The notes: generated from the letters alone by a model not told the origin. Shown: positions 20,689 to 30,776, counted from the first letter of the stretch. The stretch is DNA of 64,000 bases from Hankyongella ginsenosidimutans (GCF_005144965.1 NZ_CP039704.1:992001-1056000), one strand, 5' to 3'. Program-made: numbers and translations.

Positions 20689-21472
20689 ATGTTCTCGAAG
20701 TTGTTCAAACGCAAGGAACCGGCCAAGATCGCGACAACCCCGCCAGGCGAGCAGCTTTTCGCGATCGGCGACGTTCACGGCCGGCTCGACCTGCTGAACG
20801 AGTTGCTGGCCATTATCCTGGCCGATTGCCACGATCAGGCGCGCCGCGGCATCCGCAGCCACATCGTCATGCTCGGCGATTATGTCGACCGCGGCCAGTC
20901 CTCCGCCCAGGTGGTCGAGCGGCTGATGGCGCTCCAGGAGGAGTGGCCGGAGACCATCCTGCTGCGCGGGAACCACGAACAGATCATGCTCGAGGTGCTG
21001 GGCGAACGCCCGGATCTCGAGACGTTCGAGAGCTGGCTGCATTACGGCGGGCGCGAAACCCTGATCTCCTACGGCCTGACCCTGCAGGACGTCTTCAACG
21101 AGAATTCGCAGCTCATCCTCAACAAGGCGCGCCGGGCGATCCCGCAGGCGCATGTCGAGTGGATGTCCCGCCTCAAAACAACTGGCAGCGCGGAGACTAT
21201 TATTTCACCCATGCCGGCGTTCGCCCCGGCATCGCGCTTGCGGAACAGCGTCCGCACGACCTGCTGTGGATCCGCGAACCGTTTCTATCCTCGCGGGAGG
21301 ATTTCGGCATGGTCGTCGTCCATGGCCACAGCGTCTCGAACAGCGTCGATGATCGACCGAACCGGATCGGCATCGACACCGGCGCTATGCCTCCGGCGTC
21401 CTGACCGCCGTGCGCCTGACCGAAGACGGCAGCCGCAGCTTCGTCGACACCCGGGTGCTCACCCGGGCCTGA
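20689..21472 (+). CDS. Calcineurin-like metallophosphoesterase (protein phosphatase type)
   Basis: Cytoplasmic di-metal phosphatase of the PrpA/ApaH group. Motifs in order: FAIGDVHGRLDLLNELL (GDxHG), VMLGDYVDRGQSS (GDxVDRG), LLRGNHEQIML (GNHE), YYFTHAGVRPG and VVHGHSVSN, so the full metal site is kept. The length of about 260 residues is normal for this group. The frame changes near 21180 and 21390; the last frame reads YASGVLTAVRLTEDG to TGA 21470-21472. The substrate cannot be decided between phosphoserine/threonine proteins and dinucleoside polyphosphates. It is transcribed alone. Confidence 0.9.
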
Positions 21473-21981
21473 AGGCAAGAGGTTGATCTCATCAGGTTGA
21501 GCCACGTCTCCCTCTCTCTGGTGAGGGGCAATGCACCCACCCTGGCCTGCGGTCACCCCTTCCGCGCGCGGGAGGGGAGAATCAGCGGTTTTGCAGGCGC
21601 ACGTCTGGCCTTGTTGCCATCGATCAGGCTCTTGGGCAGGGGAACGACCGGCGCTTATCTGTCACGGGCATCCGGGGCTGGACGACTTGGGTGGTTGGTC
21701 AGGTCAAGTCGCGTCCAGACTTGTCTGATGCTCCGGCCTTCCCGTCCGCTTCGGGTGTGACTCCAGGCGGGGACCGCCTGCACGGACTTTGCACGGGACA
21801 CGTGCCCCAGTTGGCCGCGAGCGGTCTATGCGAAGCTTCGGCTGTATCACCGGATGGCTTCGCGCCGGTCGCCCCGGTGCGGGAGGGCACCGGGCTGCCG
21901 CCCTGCCGACCGTGATCAAGGGCTGCAGGGACGCTCCATCATATAACCCATATGGTTATAAATGTCAAGAAAAATGTGCTT
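21473..21981. other. Unexplained 500-base G+C-rich stretch
   Basis: Short open frames exist on both strands but none has a clear ribosome site or recognisable protein. The sequence contains many CGGTCGCCCCGG-like short inverted blocks and then turns abruptly A+T-rich at 21940-21980 (ATATAACCCATATGGTTATA, a 6-bp palindrome). It could be a non-coding RNA gene, a decayed gene or foreign remnant; I cannot tell. Confidence 0.4.
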
Positions 21982-22128
21982 TAGAGCGTGATGACTTTAG
22001 ATAGAGTCGTCATTGCGAGGCGGAAAGCCGAAGCAATCCAGGAACGCTCATCTTTTCATGGATTGCCGCGTCGGCCTATCGGCCTCCTCGCAATGACGCA
22101 TGGTTCAACCTAATGTCATCATGCTCTA
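21982..22128. repeat. Intergenic palindromic repeat, family B
   Basis: TAGAGCGTGATGACTTTAG at the left and AATGTCATCATGCTCTA at the right. Inside, GTCATTGCGAGGCGGAAAGC faces GGCCTCCTCGCAATGAC, and AGCAATCCA faces TGGATTGC. The right end forms the TAG stop codon of pgi. Confidence 0.82.
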
Positions 22129-23681
22129 GCGCAGGGCGGCGATCAGCCCGGCAGTCGAGGCGTCCCAGCCGGCCGGCAGTGGTGCGCCCGCCATCGGTCC
22201 CGTGAGGTCGCGCGCCATCAGCTTGCCGAGCTCGACGCCCATCTGATCAAAGCAGTTGACGCCCATCAGCACCGACCAGGCAAAGGTCCGGTGCTCGTAG
22301 AACGCCAGCAGCGCCCCGAGCGCATGAGCGTCCAGCCGGTCAAGCAGGATGGTGGTCGAGGCACGGTCGCCGGGCGAGACCTGCGCCGCATCGACGCCGT
22401 CTGCGCGGCCGCGCAGCAGCGCACTGGACTGGGCGAGGCAATTCGCCAGCAGGGCCTGATGCGCCGTGGCATGGCCGTGGTTCGGGGTCTTCACCGCGAT
22501 GAAATCGATCGGGCACCAGTCGCTCGACTGATGCAGCCACTGGAACACCGCATGCTGCGCATCCGTGCCGACACTGCCCCAGACCACCGGCATGGCAGGG
22601 CCGGTGTAAGGATCGCCGTCGTGGTCGACGCGTTTGCCATCGCTCTCCAGCTCAAGCTGCTGCAGGAATGGCACCAGCAGGTTCAGTCGCTGATCATAGG
22701 GCATCACGGCGCGGGTCGCCCGGCCCCAGACCCCGGCGTAGAGGAAGCCCATGAGCGCGGAAATCAGCACCGCGTTGGCCTCGGGCGGCGCGTCCGCCAT
22801 GTGCGCGTCCATCTCCCGCGCGCCGGCCCGCAGGGCCTCGAACACCGGCAGGCCGTAATGCAGGGCGACCGGCAGGCCAACCGCCGACCACAGCGAATAG
22901 CGGCCACCGACCCAGGCGCCGAAATGGGCGATCCGCTCGGGCGACACACCCTGCGCCTGCGCCAGATCGGGCCGCGCGGTGACTGCCACCACGTCCGCAT
23001 AGGGATTGGTGACCCCGGCCGCCTGCTTCCAGGCCAGCGCCTGCGCCAGGTTGGTCTGCATCTCCAGCGTGGTCCAGGTCTTGGAGCAGGCGATCAGCAG
23101 GGTGCGCGCGGGGTCCAGCCCGCGATCGCCTGCTCGAAGGCGTGCCCGTCGATGTTGGAGAAAGCGCAGATCGTAGCGGCCCGGCGTGCCGAGCCTCAGG
23201 GCGTCCGCAATCACCGCCGGCCCGAGCACCGAGCCCCGATGCCGATGTGGATGATCGCCGTGTAGTCGCCAGCATGCACGTTCTGGACGACCGCAGCCAT
23301 TTTGGCGTCGGCGCTCGCCACGTCCTCGGCTATTCTGTCCCCGTTGGCGGCCACAGCCGGCGCGCGGAAGCCCGCGTCGCCGTATGCAGCGCCGGCCGGC
23401 CTTCGGTCGGATTGACGATGCCGCCACCAATCAGGGCATCCGCCGCCGCGCCATCCGGCGGCCTGCCAGAGCGCGCGCCCGGCGTCGCGGATCGCGGCGC
23501 AATAGTGGGTTTTGGAAAAATCGAACAGCAGCGGGCCGACCCGCAGGCTGCAGGCTGCAAAGCGCTGGGGATCGTCCGCGAACAGCGCCATGATCGGGCG
23601 TTCGGCGACGGCGCTTGCGACTTCGGCGAGTTTCTGACCGGCCAGCGAGCGGTGCGGCTGCTTAACGAACGCGTGAGTCAA
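22126..23681 (-). CDS. pgi: Glucose-6-phosphate isomerase
   Basis: Interconverts glucose 6-phosphate and fructose 6-phosphate. The start reads MTHAFVKQPHRSLAGQKLAEV and LLFDFSKTHYCAA. Later blocks include LIACSKTWTTLEMQTNLAQA, FGAWVGGRYSLWSAVGLPVA, VVWGSVGTDAQHAVFQWLHQ, the ligand-binding SDWCPIDFIAVKTP and a C-terminal GVELGKLMARDL; length of about 515 residues fits. The frame changes several times between 23130 and 23450, more densely than elsewhere. The start ATG lies 20 bases inside the 3' end of galE, so the two genes form an operon. The TAG stop is made by the end of a family B repeat. Confidence 0.93.
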
Positions 23682-24655
23682 GGTCTCTCTCCCACTTGAG
23701 CGCGGTCTCGACGATGAAATCGAGGTTGCCGTAGCGCGGCTGCCAGGCGAACGCCTCGCGGATGCGGCTGTTGTCCGCGACCAGCGCTGCGGGGTCGCCG
23801 GGGCGGCGCTCGCTCAGGATGCGCGCGATCCTAGTCCCTGAAACCCGGTCGACCGCGTCCAGAACTTCCAGCACAGAAAAACCGCGGTTGTAGCCGCAGT
23901 TGAGCGTGAACGAGTCCGCCGGCTTCTCGATCAGTTCGCGCAGGGCAATCACATGCGCCTCCGCGAGGTCCATGACGTGGATGTAGTCGCGCACGCCCGT
24001 GCCGTCCGGCGTGTCGTAGTCGGTGCCGAACACCTGGACGTGCGGGCGCTTGCCCAGCGCCGCCTCGACGCCCACCTTGATCAGATGGGTGGCGTTGCGG
24101 GTCGACTGGCCCGTGCGGCCCTTGGGGTCGGCACCGGCGACGTTGAAATAGCGCAGCACGCCATAGTTCAGCGGATGCGCGAAGGCGGTGTCGCGCAGCA
24201 TGGTCTCGGTCATCAGCTTTGACGACCCGTATGGATTGATCGGTGCGGTCGGCATGTCCTCGCGCACCGGCGTCACCTCCGGGATGCCGTAGACGGCAGC
24301 CGTCGACGAGAAAATGAAGTGCCTGACCCGCGGCGCACCGCCGCTTCGAGAAGGGCGCGGCTTTTGACCGTGTTGTTGAAATAATATTTAAGCGGATCGC
24401 TGACCGACTCCGGCACGATGATCGAGCCGGCGAAATGCATGATGGCGCCGATGCCGTGCGCGTCGATGATCCGGTCGAGCGCTGCATCGTCGGCGATATC
24501 GGCTTCGTAGAACGGCGTGTCGTCCGGCGTCGCCCAGCGAAAGCCGGTGCTGAGGTTGTCGATGACCACCGGCGTATACCCGGCATCCCGTAGCGCCAGC
24601 ACGGCATGGCTGCCGATGTAGCCCGCCCGCCGGTGACCAGAACCGCAACGCTCAT
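23662..24655 (-). CDS. galE: UDP-glucose 4-epimerase
   Basis: Interconverts UDP-glucose and UDP-galactose, supplying surface polysaccharides. It shows the NAD-binding GYIGSHAVLALRDAGYTPV start, VVIDNLSTGFRWA, the catalytic NPYGSSKLMTETMLRD (YxxxK), RYFNVAGADPKGRTGQ and VRDYIHVMDLAEAHV, the standard GalE order. Length is about 330 residues. ATG 24655 is preceded by AGGAG. The frame changes near 24625, 24330 and 24300. It overlaps pgi by 20 bases; the two likely form one operon directing hexose phosphates to nucleotide sugars. UDP-glucuronate epimerases are related, but the C-terminus here fits GalE. Confidence 0.92.
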
Positions 24656-24856
24656 GTAGTTTCTCCTGTCGGAATAGCCGGGCCAAGTCGCAACAATATT
24701 GCACTGTAAACAATCGCGGATGCCTCTACTCCATTCGTCCGGATGCGGCAACGTGCTTGGGGTGGAGTAGGAAAGGGTTAACCGCAAGTGTTCACAGCTA
24801 TTTCGGACGTGGCGCGTTACGGTGCGCCGATTCCGGCACTGGGGACCCCGCCTTCC

Positions 24857-25197
24857 ATGCATATTCTGCTTTATGTGATCGGTGTGATGGCGACGCTCGT
24901 TGGCATTGGGGCCGGCGTGCTGTTGCAGCAGTTGAACATGATCGCCAACGGTCTGTTGATCGGCGTGCTGTTCGGGACGCTCGGCAAAGCCCTGCACCTG
25001 CTGCAAAGATCGAGAACCACCTGCGGGTCGGCTTCATCAACCTGAAGATGGCGGACAGCCGGTGGGAGACGCTGCTGAAATTCGGCACACGCGATCTGCC
25101 GCACCCGCCGGCCGCAGCAGCCACCAAGGCAGAGTCGGACGAAGATCGCGACGTCCCGCCGGTAGTCGACCCGCATAACGGTGCCCGCCCGCATTAG
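24857..25197 (+). CDS. Small membrane protein of unknown function
   Basis: About 113 residues. The N-terminus has two close hydrophobic segments (HILLYVIGVMATLVGIGAGVL and IANGLLIGVLFGTLGKALHLL), then a soluble part (ENHLRVGFINLKMADSRWE) and a proline- and acid-rich tail. I do not recognise the family. The frame changes near 25008. The TAG stop (25195-25197) is the first three bases of a family A palindrome. It is divergent from galE by 200 bases. The long hydrophobic N-terminus and conserved-looking linker make it more likely real than chance. Confidence 0.6.
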
Positions 25198-25258
25198 AGC
25201 CTGATCGGTTAAGGTTGAAGCATATGTGCTTCAACCGAGGGCGTGAATCATGGTCTAG
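25195..25258. repeat. Intergenic palindrome, family A
   Basis: TAGAGCCTGATCGGTTAAGG, core TTGAAGCATATGTGCTTCAA, end GCGTGAATCATGGTCTAG. It abuts the preceding membrane-protein gene and provides its stop codon. A degenerate further copy may follow to about 25325. Confidence 0.8.
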
Positions 25259-25346
25259 AACCTTTCCGACTGAGATTGAGGCACTTGTGTTGAAGTGGCT
25301 CAAGCGAAAACGATAAGAAAGGCTCTCACTCTTTGGAGTCGGATTC

Positions 25347-25613
25347 TAGGGTCAGGACCCATTAAGAATGAGGCCGTGGCGCTGGCGATTTTGGCGCGCA
25401 GGCAGGCGCGAGGGAGGCGAATATTGAACATATTCAACGACCGAGCAACAAACCTGCACGCCAAAAGCGCCGCGTCCTGCGGATGGCGGCACGCGGGCGA
25501 TCTGGTTCGTCGAAGCGCCTCACCGGGGGCAGGCCCCGCTTTCGGCGCTTCTCCTGCCATCTCATCCCGCGTGCCGCCACCACGATCCTCGTTGTTAATG
25601 GGTCCTGACCCTA
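25347..25613. mobile_element. MITE-like element, long copy (267 bp)
   Basis: Starts TAGGGTCAGGACCCATTAAG and ends GTTAATGGGTCCTGACCCTA, a near-perfect inverted pair. Compared with 10988-11162 it has about 90 more bases, which form a nested palindrome: GGCGGCACGCGGG (25485-25497) pairs with CCCGCGTGCCGCC (25566-25578), then GAAGCGCC with GGCGCTTC, then GGGGC with GCCCC. No protein is encoded. The right end supplies the stop codon of the pirin gene. Confidence 0.82.
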
Positions 25614-26313
25614 GCCGCGCAGGTCGAACACCAGAAATTCGGCGTCGCTGTCGCCCACGAACACCAGCTCCTGATGCTCGCTGACCGCGACGCCGTCGCC
25701 AGCAGTGGCATGCACGCCGTTGACGTTAACCGCACCAGAGACGATCTGAACCCAGGCCTTGCGCTTCTCGCCAAGCCAGACATGGCCGGTCTGGCCGGCC
25801 ATGAGCAGCCCGCTGTAGAGGTTGAGGTCCTGGTGGATCTTGACCTGGCCGGCACCCCCTCGCGCGAACCGATCAGGCGTACCGGCTCCTGCGCGTCGGG
25901 GCTGCGGGACAGGTCGACCTGTTCGTACCCCGGTGCAATACCCTGCGACTCCGGGTGAACCCAGATCTGCAACAGGTGCAGGGGCGCGCTGCTGCTGGCG
26001 TTATATTCGGAGTGTCGGATGCCGGTGCCGGCCGACATGCGCTGAATCTCGCCCTTTGCGATGCGCGCAGCGGTTCCGGTACTGTCCTTGTGCTCGATTT
26101 CCCCATCGATCACATAGGTGATGATCTCCATGTCCTTATGGCCATGGGTCGGAAACCCGGTCCCCGGTGCGACGATATCCTCGTTGATGACGCGCAGATC
26201 CGACCAGCCCATGTACTGGGGTCATAATAATCGCCGAAAGAGAAGCTGTGCCGGGTATCCAGCCAGCCCCAGTCAAAATGGCCCCGTGCGTCGGACTTTC
26301 TCAAGCTGATCAT
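25611..26313 (-). CDS. Pirin family protein
   Basis: Iron-binding cupin protein of the pirin family; some members are quercetinases, others bind regulators. It starts MISLRKSDARGHFDWGWLDT with HSFSFGDYYDP, then the metal site GFPTHGHKDMEIITYVIDGE and GTGIRHSEYNAS, and a second cupin lobe with HVWLGEKRKAWVQIVSG. The length of about 233 residues fits a YhhW-like pirin. The frame changes near 26210 and about 25820-25840. The TAG stop (25611-25613) comes from the end of the adjacent MITE-like element, so the natural C-terminus may have been longer or shorter. It is transcribed alone. Confidence 0.88.
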
Positions 26314-26432
26314 TGCCCTTACTCCCGTTAAGAGCGCCAAGTGCGCTCCGTTACAGGCACCCATATAGGGAAATGATGACAGCTAACATCCTCTGGTCGC
26401 GCAGTTCAGTGTTTGCCGATTGGAAACGCGCA

Positions 26433-26867
26433 TCACCCCGCCATGGCGATATATTCGCGAAGATGGCCAGCTTCCTGCTCCGCCGCCTGGATCCGCAGCT
26501 TGACCAGATCGCCGATCGAGACAATGCCGGTCAGGCGACCGTTGTCGATCACCGGCAAGTGGCGGAAACGCCGACTCGTCATGAGTTCCATGGCGGACTG
26601 CACAGTGTCCTCCGGCGTGCAGGTGATGACGGGCGAGGTCATGATGGTGCCGGCCGCTTTCTCGAGCAGTTCGCCGCCCAGCGTCGCCAGGCCGCGCACG
26701 ATGTCGCGTTCAGACACGATGCCGATCAGGTCGCCGGACACATCGGTCACCAGCACGGCGCCGATCCCGCGTTCCCGCAGCACGTTGGCGACGCCGATGA
26801 CCGGCATGGTCTGCGGCACCGTGACGATGGTGCCGCCCTTGTTCTTCAGAATGCGCGCTATCGTCAT
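26433..26867 (-). CDS. Two-CBS-domain protein
   Basis: 144 residues, uninterrupted. The N-terminal CBS domain covers residues 5-60 (MPVIGVANVLRERGIGAVLV, GIVSERDIVRGLA), the second residues 75-130 (SAMELMTSRRFRHLPVIDNG, GIVSIGDLVKLRI). Such stand-alone CBS pairs bind adenosine nucleotides and act as energy-status sensors. I chose ATG 26867 because GGAGGAGGATCC precedes it. Its neighbours give no clear partner; it may be transcribed alone. Confidence 0.9.
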   Translation of the reverse strand: MTIARILKNKGGTIVTVPQTMPVIGVANVLRERGIGAVLVTDVSGDLIGIVSERDIVRGLATLGGELLEKAAGTIMTSPVITCTPEDTVQSAMELMTSRRFRHLPVIDNGRLTGIVSIGDLVKLRIQAAEQEAGHLREYIAMAG

Positions 26868-27022
26868 GGGATCCTCCTCCGGATTACAAGCGCTCTGCAG
26901 TCGCCCGGCGGTTCTTGCGTCCGCCTGTTGCGGCTCACTCCCTTGACTTGGGAGAATATCATCGCGAACTGACGCGCCAATGCAATGGCAAATCGTCCTT
27001 AACCGCGTCATGGAGGAGAGAA

Positions 27023-27277
27023 ATGCGCGCCTTGTCGATCGCAGCCGCCCTGTGCGCTGCACTGCTGGCGACGGGATATCTGATCTGGCGCGACTCGTTC
27101 GCGTGGCCCCGGATCGACCTGCCGTTGCATGGCATGATCGCGCTCGGGATCGGCGTCGTCTTGACGTTCCTGCTCGGCGCGGGGCTGATGGCGCTGGTGT
27201 TCTACAGCGCGCGCCGCGGCTACGACGATCTCGCCGACAAAAGCAGCGATTCCCAAAATGGAGACCATAATGCGTAA
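27023..27277 (+). CDS. Small two-helix membrane protein
   Basis: 84 residues with two predicted membrane helices (ALCAALLATGYLIW and LGIGVVLTFLLGAGLMALVFY), then a short polar tail (YDDLADKSSDSQNGDHNA). Family not recognised. ATG 27023 follows GGAGGAGAGAA. Its end overlaps the start of the thioesterase gene by 8 bases, so the two are cotranscribed and perhaps translationally coupled. Confidence 0.75.
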   Translation: MRALSIAAALCAALLATGYLIWRDSFAWPRIDLPLHGMIALGIGVVLTFLLGAGLMALVFYSARRGYDDLADKSSDSQNGDHNA

Positions 27278-27634
27278 CCCCGTGCTGCGGGTTGTCCCCG
27301 CCCGGCCGACATCAACATGAACGGCCACATCTTTGGCGGCTGGATTCTCTCGCAGATGGATATCGCGGCCGGCATCGCCGCTGGCGTTCGCGCCAAAGGG
27401 CCGGTCGCGACCATCGCCATCGACGGCATGAAATTTCTGCGCCCGATCCTGCTCGGCGATCTGCTCTCGGTCTATGCGGATGTGCGCCGGGTCGGGAACA
27501 CATCGCTGACGATCGACGTTGAAGTGATGGTGCAACGGCGTGGCACCATGGAGGAAATGGTCGTGACCCAGGGTGTTTTCGTGTTCGTCGCGATCGGGGA
27601 AGATGGGCGTCCGCGCCCGGTGCCGAAGGAATAA
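27270..27634 (+). CDS. Acyl-CoA thioesterase, YciA type (hotdog fold)
   Basis: Hydrolyses acyl-CoA thioesters. The family pattern PADINMNGHIFGGWILSQMD contains the active-site region (N-x-x-G-x-IFGGW), followed by AIDGMKFLRPILLGDLLSVY and SLTIDVEVMVQRR. The length of about 121 residues fits a single hotdog domain. The start ATG 27270 overlaps the end of the small membrane gene. The frame changes near 27300, directly before the conserved block. Chain-length preference cannot be read from the sequence. Confidence 0.87.
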
Positions 27635-27672
27635 GCGTATCGCCCGACGCCCGATCCGCTAAAACCGGACTG

Positions 27673-30631
27673 ATGAGATACCGGCGATTCCTCTGGCTGG
27701 CGCTGCCCGTTGCCGCGCTCGCAGCCCTCTGGGCAGGGCGTCAGCCGCTGACGGCGGCAGGCGTGCGCCAATATCTCTCGTCCAGAGGCGTCGCGGCCCG
27801 CTTCGAAATCGCGCAGCTCGGCACGCGCCGCGTCGTGCTTGAGAATATCGCGCTGGGGCGGACGGAGGGTGCGTCTGCCCGGCGGATCACCATCGACTAC
27901 GCGCTTGGCCTTACGCCGCGGGTCGTTCGTATCTCTGCCGAAGGCGCAACACTGCATGCGACAGTGCGGGCCGATGGCACATTCGACCTGGGCGCGCTGC
28001 AGGCGCTCGTGCCGCCGCCAAGCGACGAGCCGCTCAGCCTGCCGGATTACGACCTGCAGTTAAGCGACGCACGCGTAAAACTTGCAACACCGGCGGGGCC
28101 GGTCGCCTTGCGTCTGTACGGCCAGGATCCCCGCGCAAACTTTCCATGCGCGCGTCTCCGGTACTTCAGCGCGCCTGTCCTACGCGGGGGCGCGTATCGA
28201 GGGCGTGCGCCTGACTGCCCGGGCCACTCTGCGCGACAATCGCCTGCTGGTCGCAGCGCAGGCAACCGCAACCAACGTGCACGCGCCCGAATATGGGCAG
28301 GCGACGCGGGCAGCACTTGCCTTTCAGGGTGCGCTGCCCCTGGAGGAAGGTGCCGTCGCGGGTGCCTGGGCGGTCCGCAGCGCCGATACCCGCCTGCCGG
28401 GCGGGCGGGCCGACATGGTGCGCGCGCAGGGCCTGATCACCTTTACGCCCAGCAGCAACGCGGCATGGCTGCGCCTGCAGGCATCCGCCACGCAGGCCCG
28501 CCCGGATGCAGCAAGCCTCGCGCCGCTTCGGGCCGGCGTGTCCAGCCTCCCCGCATCTCCCTGGACCCCTTGAAAACCGGGCTGGCGCAGACGGCCGACG
28601 CGCTGGCCAAAGGGATCACCGCGCGCGCCGATGCCACGCTGGCCTGGCGGGACGATGCTGGCGCTCTGCGCCTGCACAGCCTGCACCTGGGGACCTGGCA
28701 GCCGTGGATGCGCGCGACCTGCGGATCGCCGTGCCGTCCTTGCGGATCGACGGCAGCGCCGCGTTCCGGCTGACGCCGGTCGGCCTGCCGGCTGTCTCCG
28801 GGCAGGCGACCGATATCGTCTTTCGACCCGATGGGCATTCTGTGGGGTCTTAACACTGAACCCGGTGCGCTGGCGCACAAAGGATCTGGACCTGGCGCTG
28901 GGCAAGACCACGCTCGCTCTGTCGCCAGCCGGGGCACGCGTTGCCTCGCACCTGGCGGCGTCGCTGCACACAGAAGCAGCCCGCATCGAGGGCCTGCGCG
29001 CGCCGATCGCCCTCGACATCGATCCCGATGGCGGCGTGCGCGCGCCGGCGGCTGCCAGACCCTCAGCGTCGCCCGCCTGCGTGCACAAACCCTCGATATT
29101 GGTCCCGCAACCGCCAGGGTATGTGCCGCCGGCGGCCCTGTTTGCACTCGCGGCGAACGGCGCGGTTCGCAGTCAGGCGACACTTGCGCTTTCTCCCTGG
29201 TCGTCCGGCAGGAGGCAGCGCGGCTTACTCTGGCGCCGGCCCGGATTGCGCTGGCGCTTTCGGGCTCGACGAAGAGCCCGATCCTCGTCCTCAACGGCAG
29301 ACACCTGAGCGCGGCAGCCGAGGTTTCGCCCAATACGGCCGCGATCCAGGCAGATGCCCTGTCGCTGCGCTGGCAAGACGGCAGCGCCGATCTCATGCTC
29401 TCCGGGGCGCAGCCAGCATCGCCGGGCAGCCGGTAACCGTCTCCGGGCTGGCGCTTGCCGCGACCCTCGATGCCACAGGCACCGTGCGGGTGCGCAATGC
29501 GACGGCACTGGTGCGCAACACCGATCCGCGCCCGCCGTTTGCGCCAATCCGCCTGTCGGACGTCCGTGCTGATTATGATGGCAAGACCATCAAGGGAGAC
29601 GGCGCGCTGTTGCTGCACGCCAAGGCGCAGCGTATCGGCCGTCTCCGGTTCGGGCACGACCTCGGCACGGCGGAAGGGGCGGCCAGAGTCGATATCGACG
29701 GCCTGACCTTCTCCCCAGAGCTTGAGGCCTACGAGCTGACCGAACTGGCGCGCGGCCAGGTCGAGAACGTCAGCGGCACGGTCACGGCAAATGCCGATTT
29801 CGCCTGGGGCCAAGCCATATCCGCCAAGGGCGCGATCGCCTTTCAGAATGTGAGCCTCGCGACGGCGGCGCTTGGCCCGATCAGCGGCATCAACGGCGAA
29901 ATCGCCCTCGACGATCTGCTGGCACCGCACTCGCCGCTGAACCAGACGGTGACGATCGACAGCATCAACCCCGGAGTCGAGGTCGCGCACGGCGTGCTGC
30001 GCTTCCAGCTGCTGCCCGGCTTTCATCTGAACGTGCAGGATGCGCGCTGGCCATTCGCCGGCGGCGACCTGTTCCTGGAGCCGGTAGTCATCGATCCAGC
30101 CGCCGGGACCCAGCGCGTGACCTTCCGCGCTGCGAACATGGACGCCGCCCTGCTGCTCGAACAGTTCGACCTGAAGAATCTGCGCGTGACCGGGCGGCTC
30201 GACGGCGCGTTTCCCATGGTTGCAGAGGGCGCGGCCTTGCGGATCGAGAACGGGCGCATCACCACGCAGCCGGGTGGCGGCCTGATTCAATATGTGGGGA
30301 GGTCGGCAAGGAAGTCACCGGGCCAAGCAAGCTCGCCTTCGACGCCCTGCAGCGCTTTCGCTACGACACCGCGGCACTTGACCTGAACGGCGACCTGGCC
30401 GGCGAGATCGTCGCCGCCATACGCTTCTCAGGCGAGAACCAGACGCCAGTCAGCCCTGCCGGCGGCCTGCCGATCAAGGCGGACGGCCTGCCGTTCAAGT
30501 TCAACGTGACGGTGCGCGCGCCGTTTCGCGGTTTGCTGAATACTGCCTCCGGTCTGTTCGACGCCCGCAAGGTGATCGAGCAGGCGCGCCCGATCGATAC
30601 GGACGAAATTCCCGGCGCAGCACCGCAATGA
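27673..30631 (+). CDS. ydbH: YdbH-like intermembrane (AsmA/TamB-like) protein
   Basis: About 980 residues, anchored in the inner membrane by FLWLALPVAALAALWAG and extending through the periplasm as a beta-rich bridge. The C-terminal third is the YdbH domain (NQTVTIDSINPGVEVAHGVL, LLPGFHLNVQDARWPFAGGD, LLLEQFDLKNLRVTGRLDG, then KLAFDALQRFRYD). In E. coli, YdbH is one of three redundant AsmA-like proteins for phospholipid transport to the outer membrane and works with the lipoprotein YnbE, which follows here. The frame changes at least seven times (about 28130, 28570, 28700, 28850, 29060, 29430, 30290), but the order of blocks is preserved. It heads the operon with ynbE and ydbL. Confidence 0.85.
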
Positions 30632-30776
30632 ACAAGGGCGTTCATGGGGTGTTCAGGGGCAGACTACACATTGACCCGGGATCAGGTTCGCGCCATCGGT
30701 TGGCGTGATGACGCTTCACCCTCGGTTGCTCCGGTTCCAGACTGGACGCACGCACGACAGGCAAAGGACACAAGGA

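Noticed and set aside
20493-20726. Possible 77-residue gene upstream of the metallophosphatase
   Set aside because: It overlaps the family E element and the start of the phosphatase gene, has no ribosome site and no recognisable sequence.
21704-22004. Short open frames on both strands of the 21.5-22 kb gap, which at first looked like a small phage-type protein
   Set aside because: No start site, no conserved motif I could name with confidence, and frames exist on both strands.
19892-22128. CRISPR-like array
   Set aside because: The repeated units are palindromic, hundreds of bases apart and few; there are no regular spacers and no cas genes.
22291-23265. Long open frame opposite pgi
   Set aside because: Antisense shadow; pgi motifs are clear on the minus strand.
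28443-30290. Open frame of about 615 codons opposite ydbH
   Set aside because: No family resemblance; the plus strand carries the YdbH domain and leads into ynbE and ydbL.
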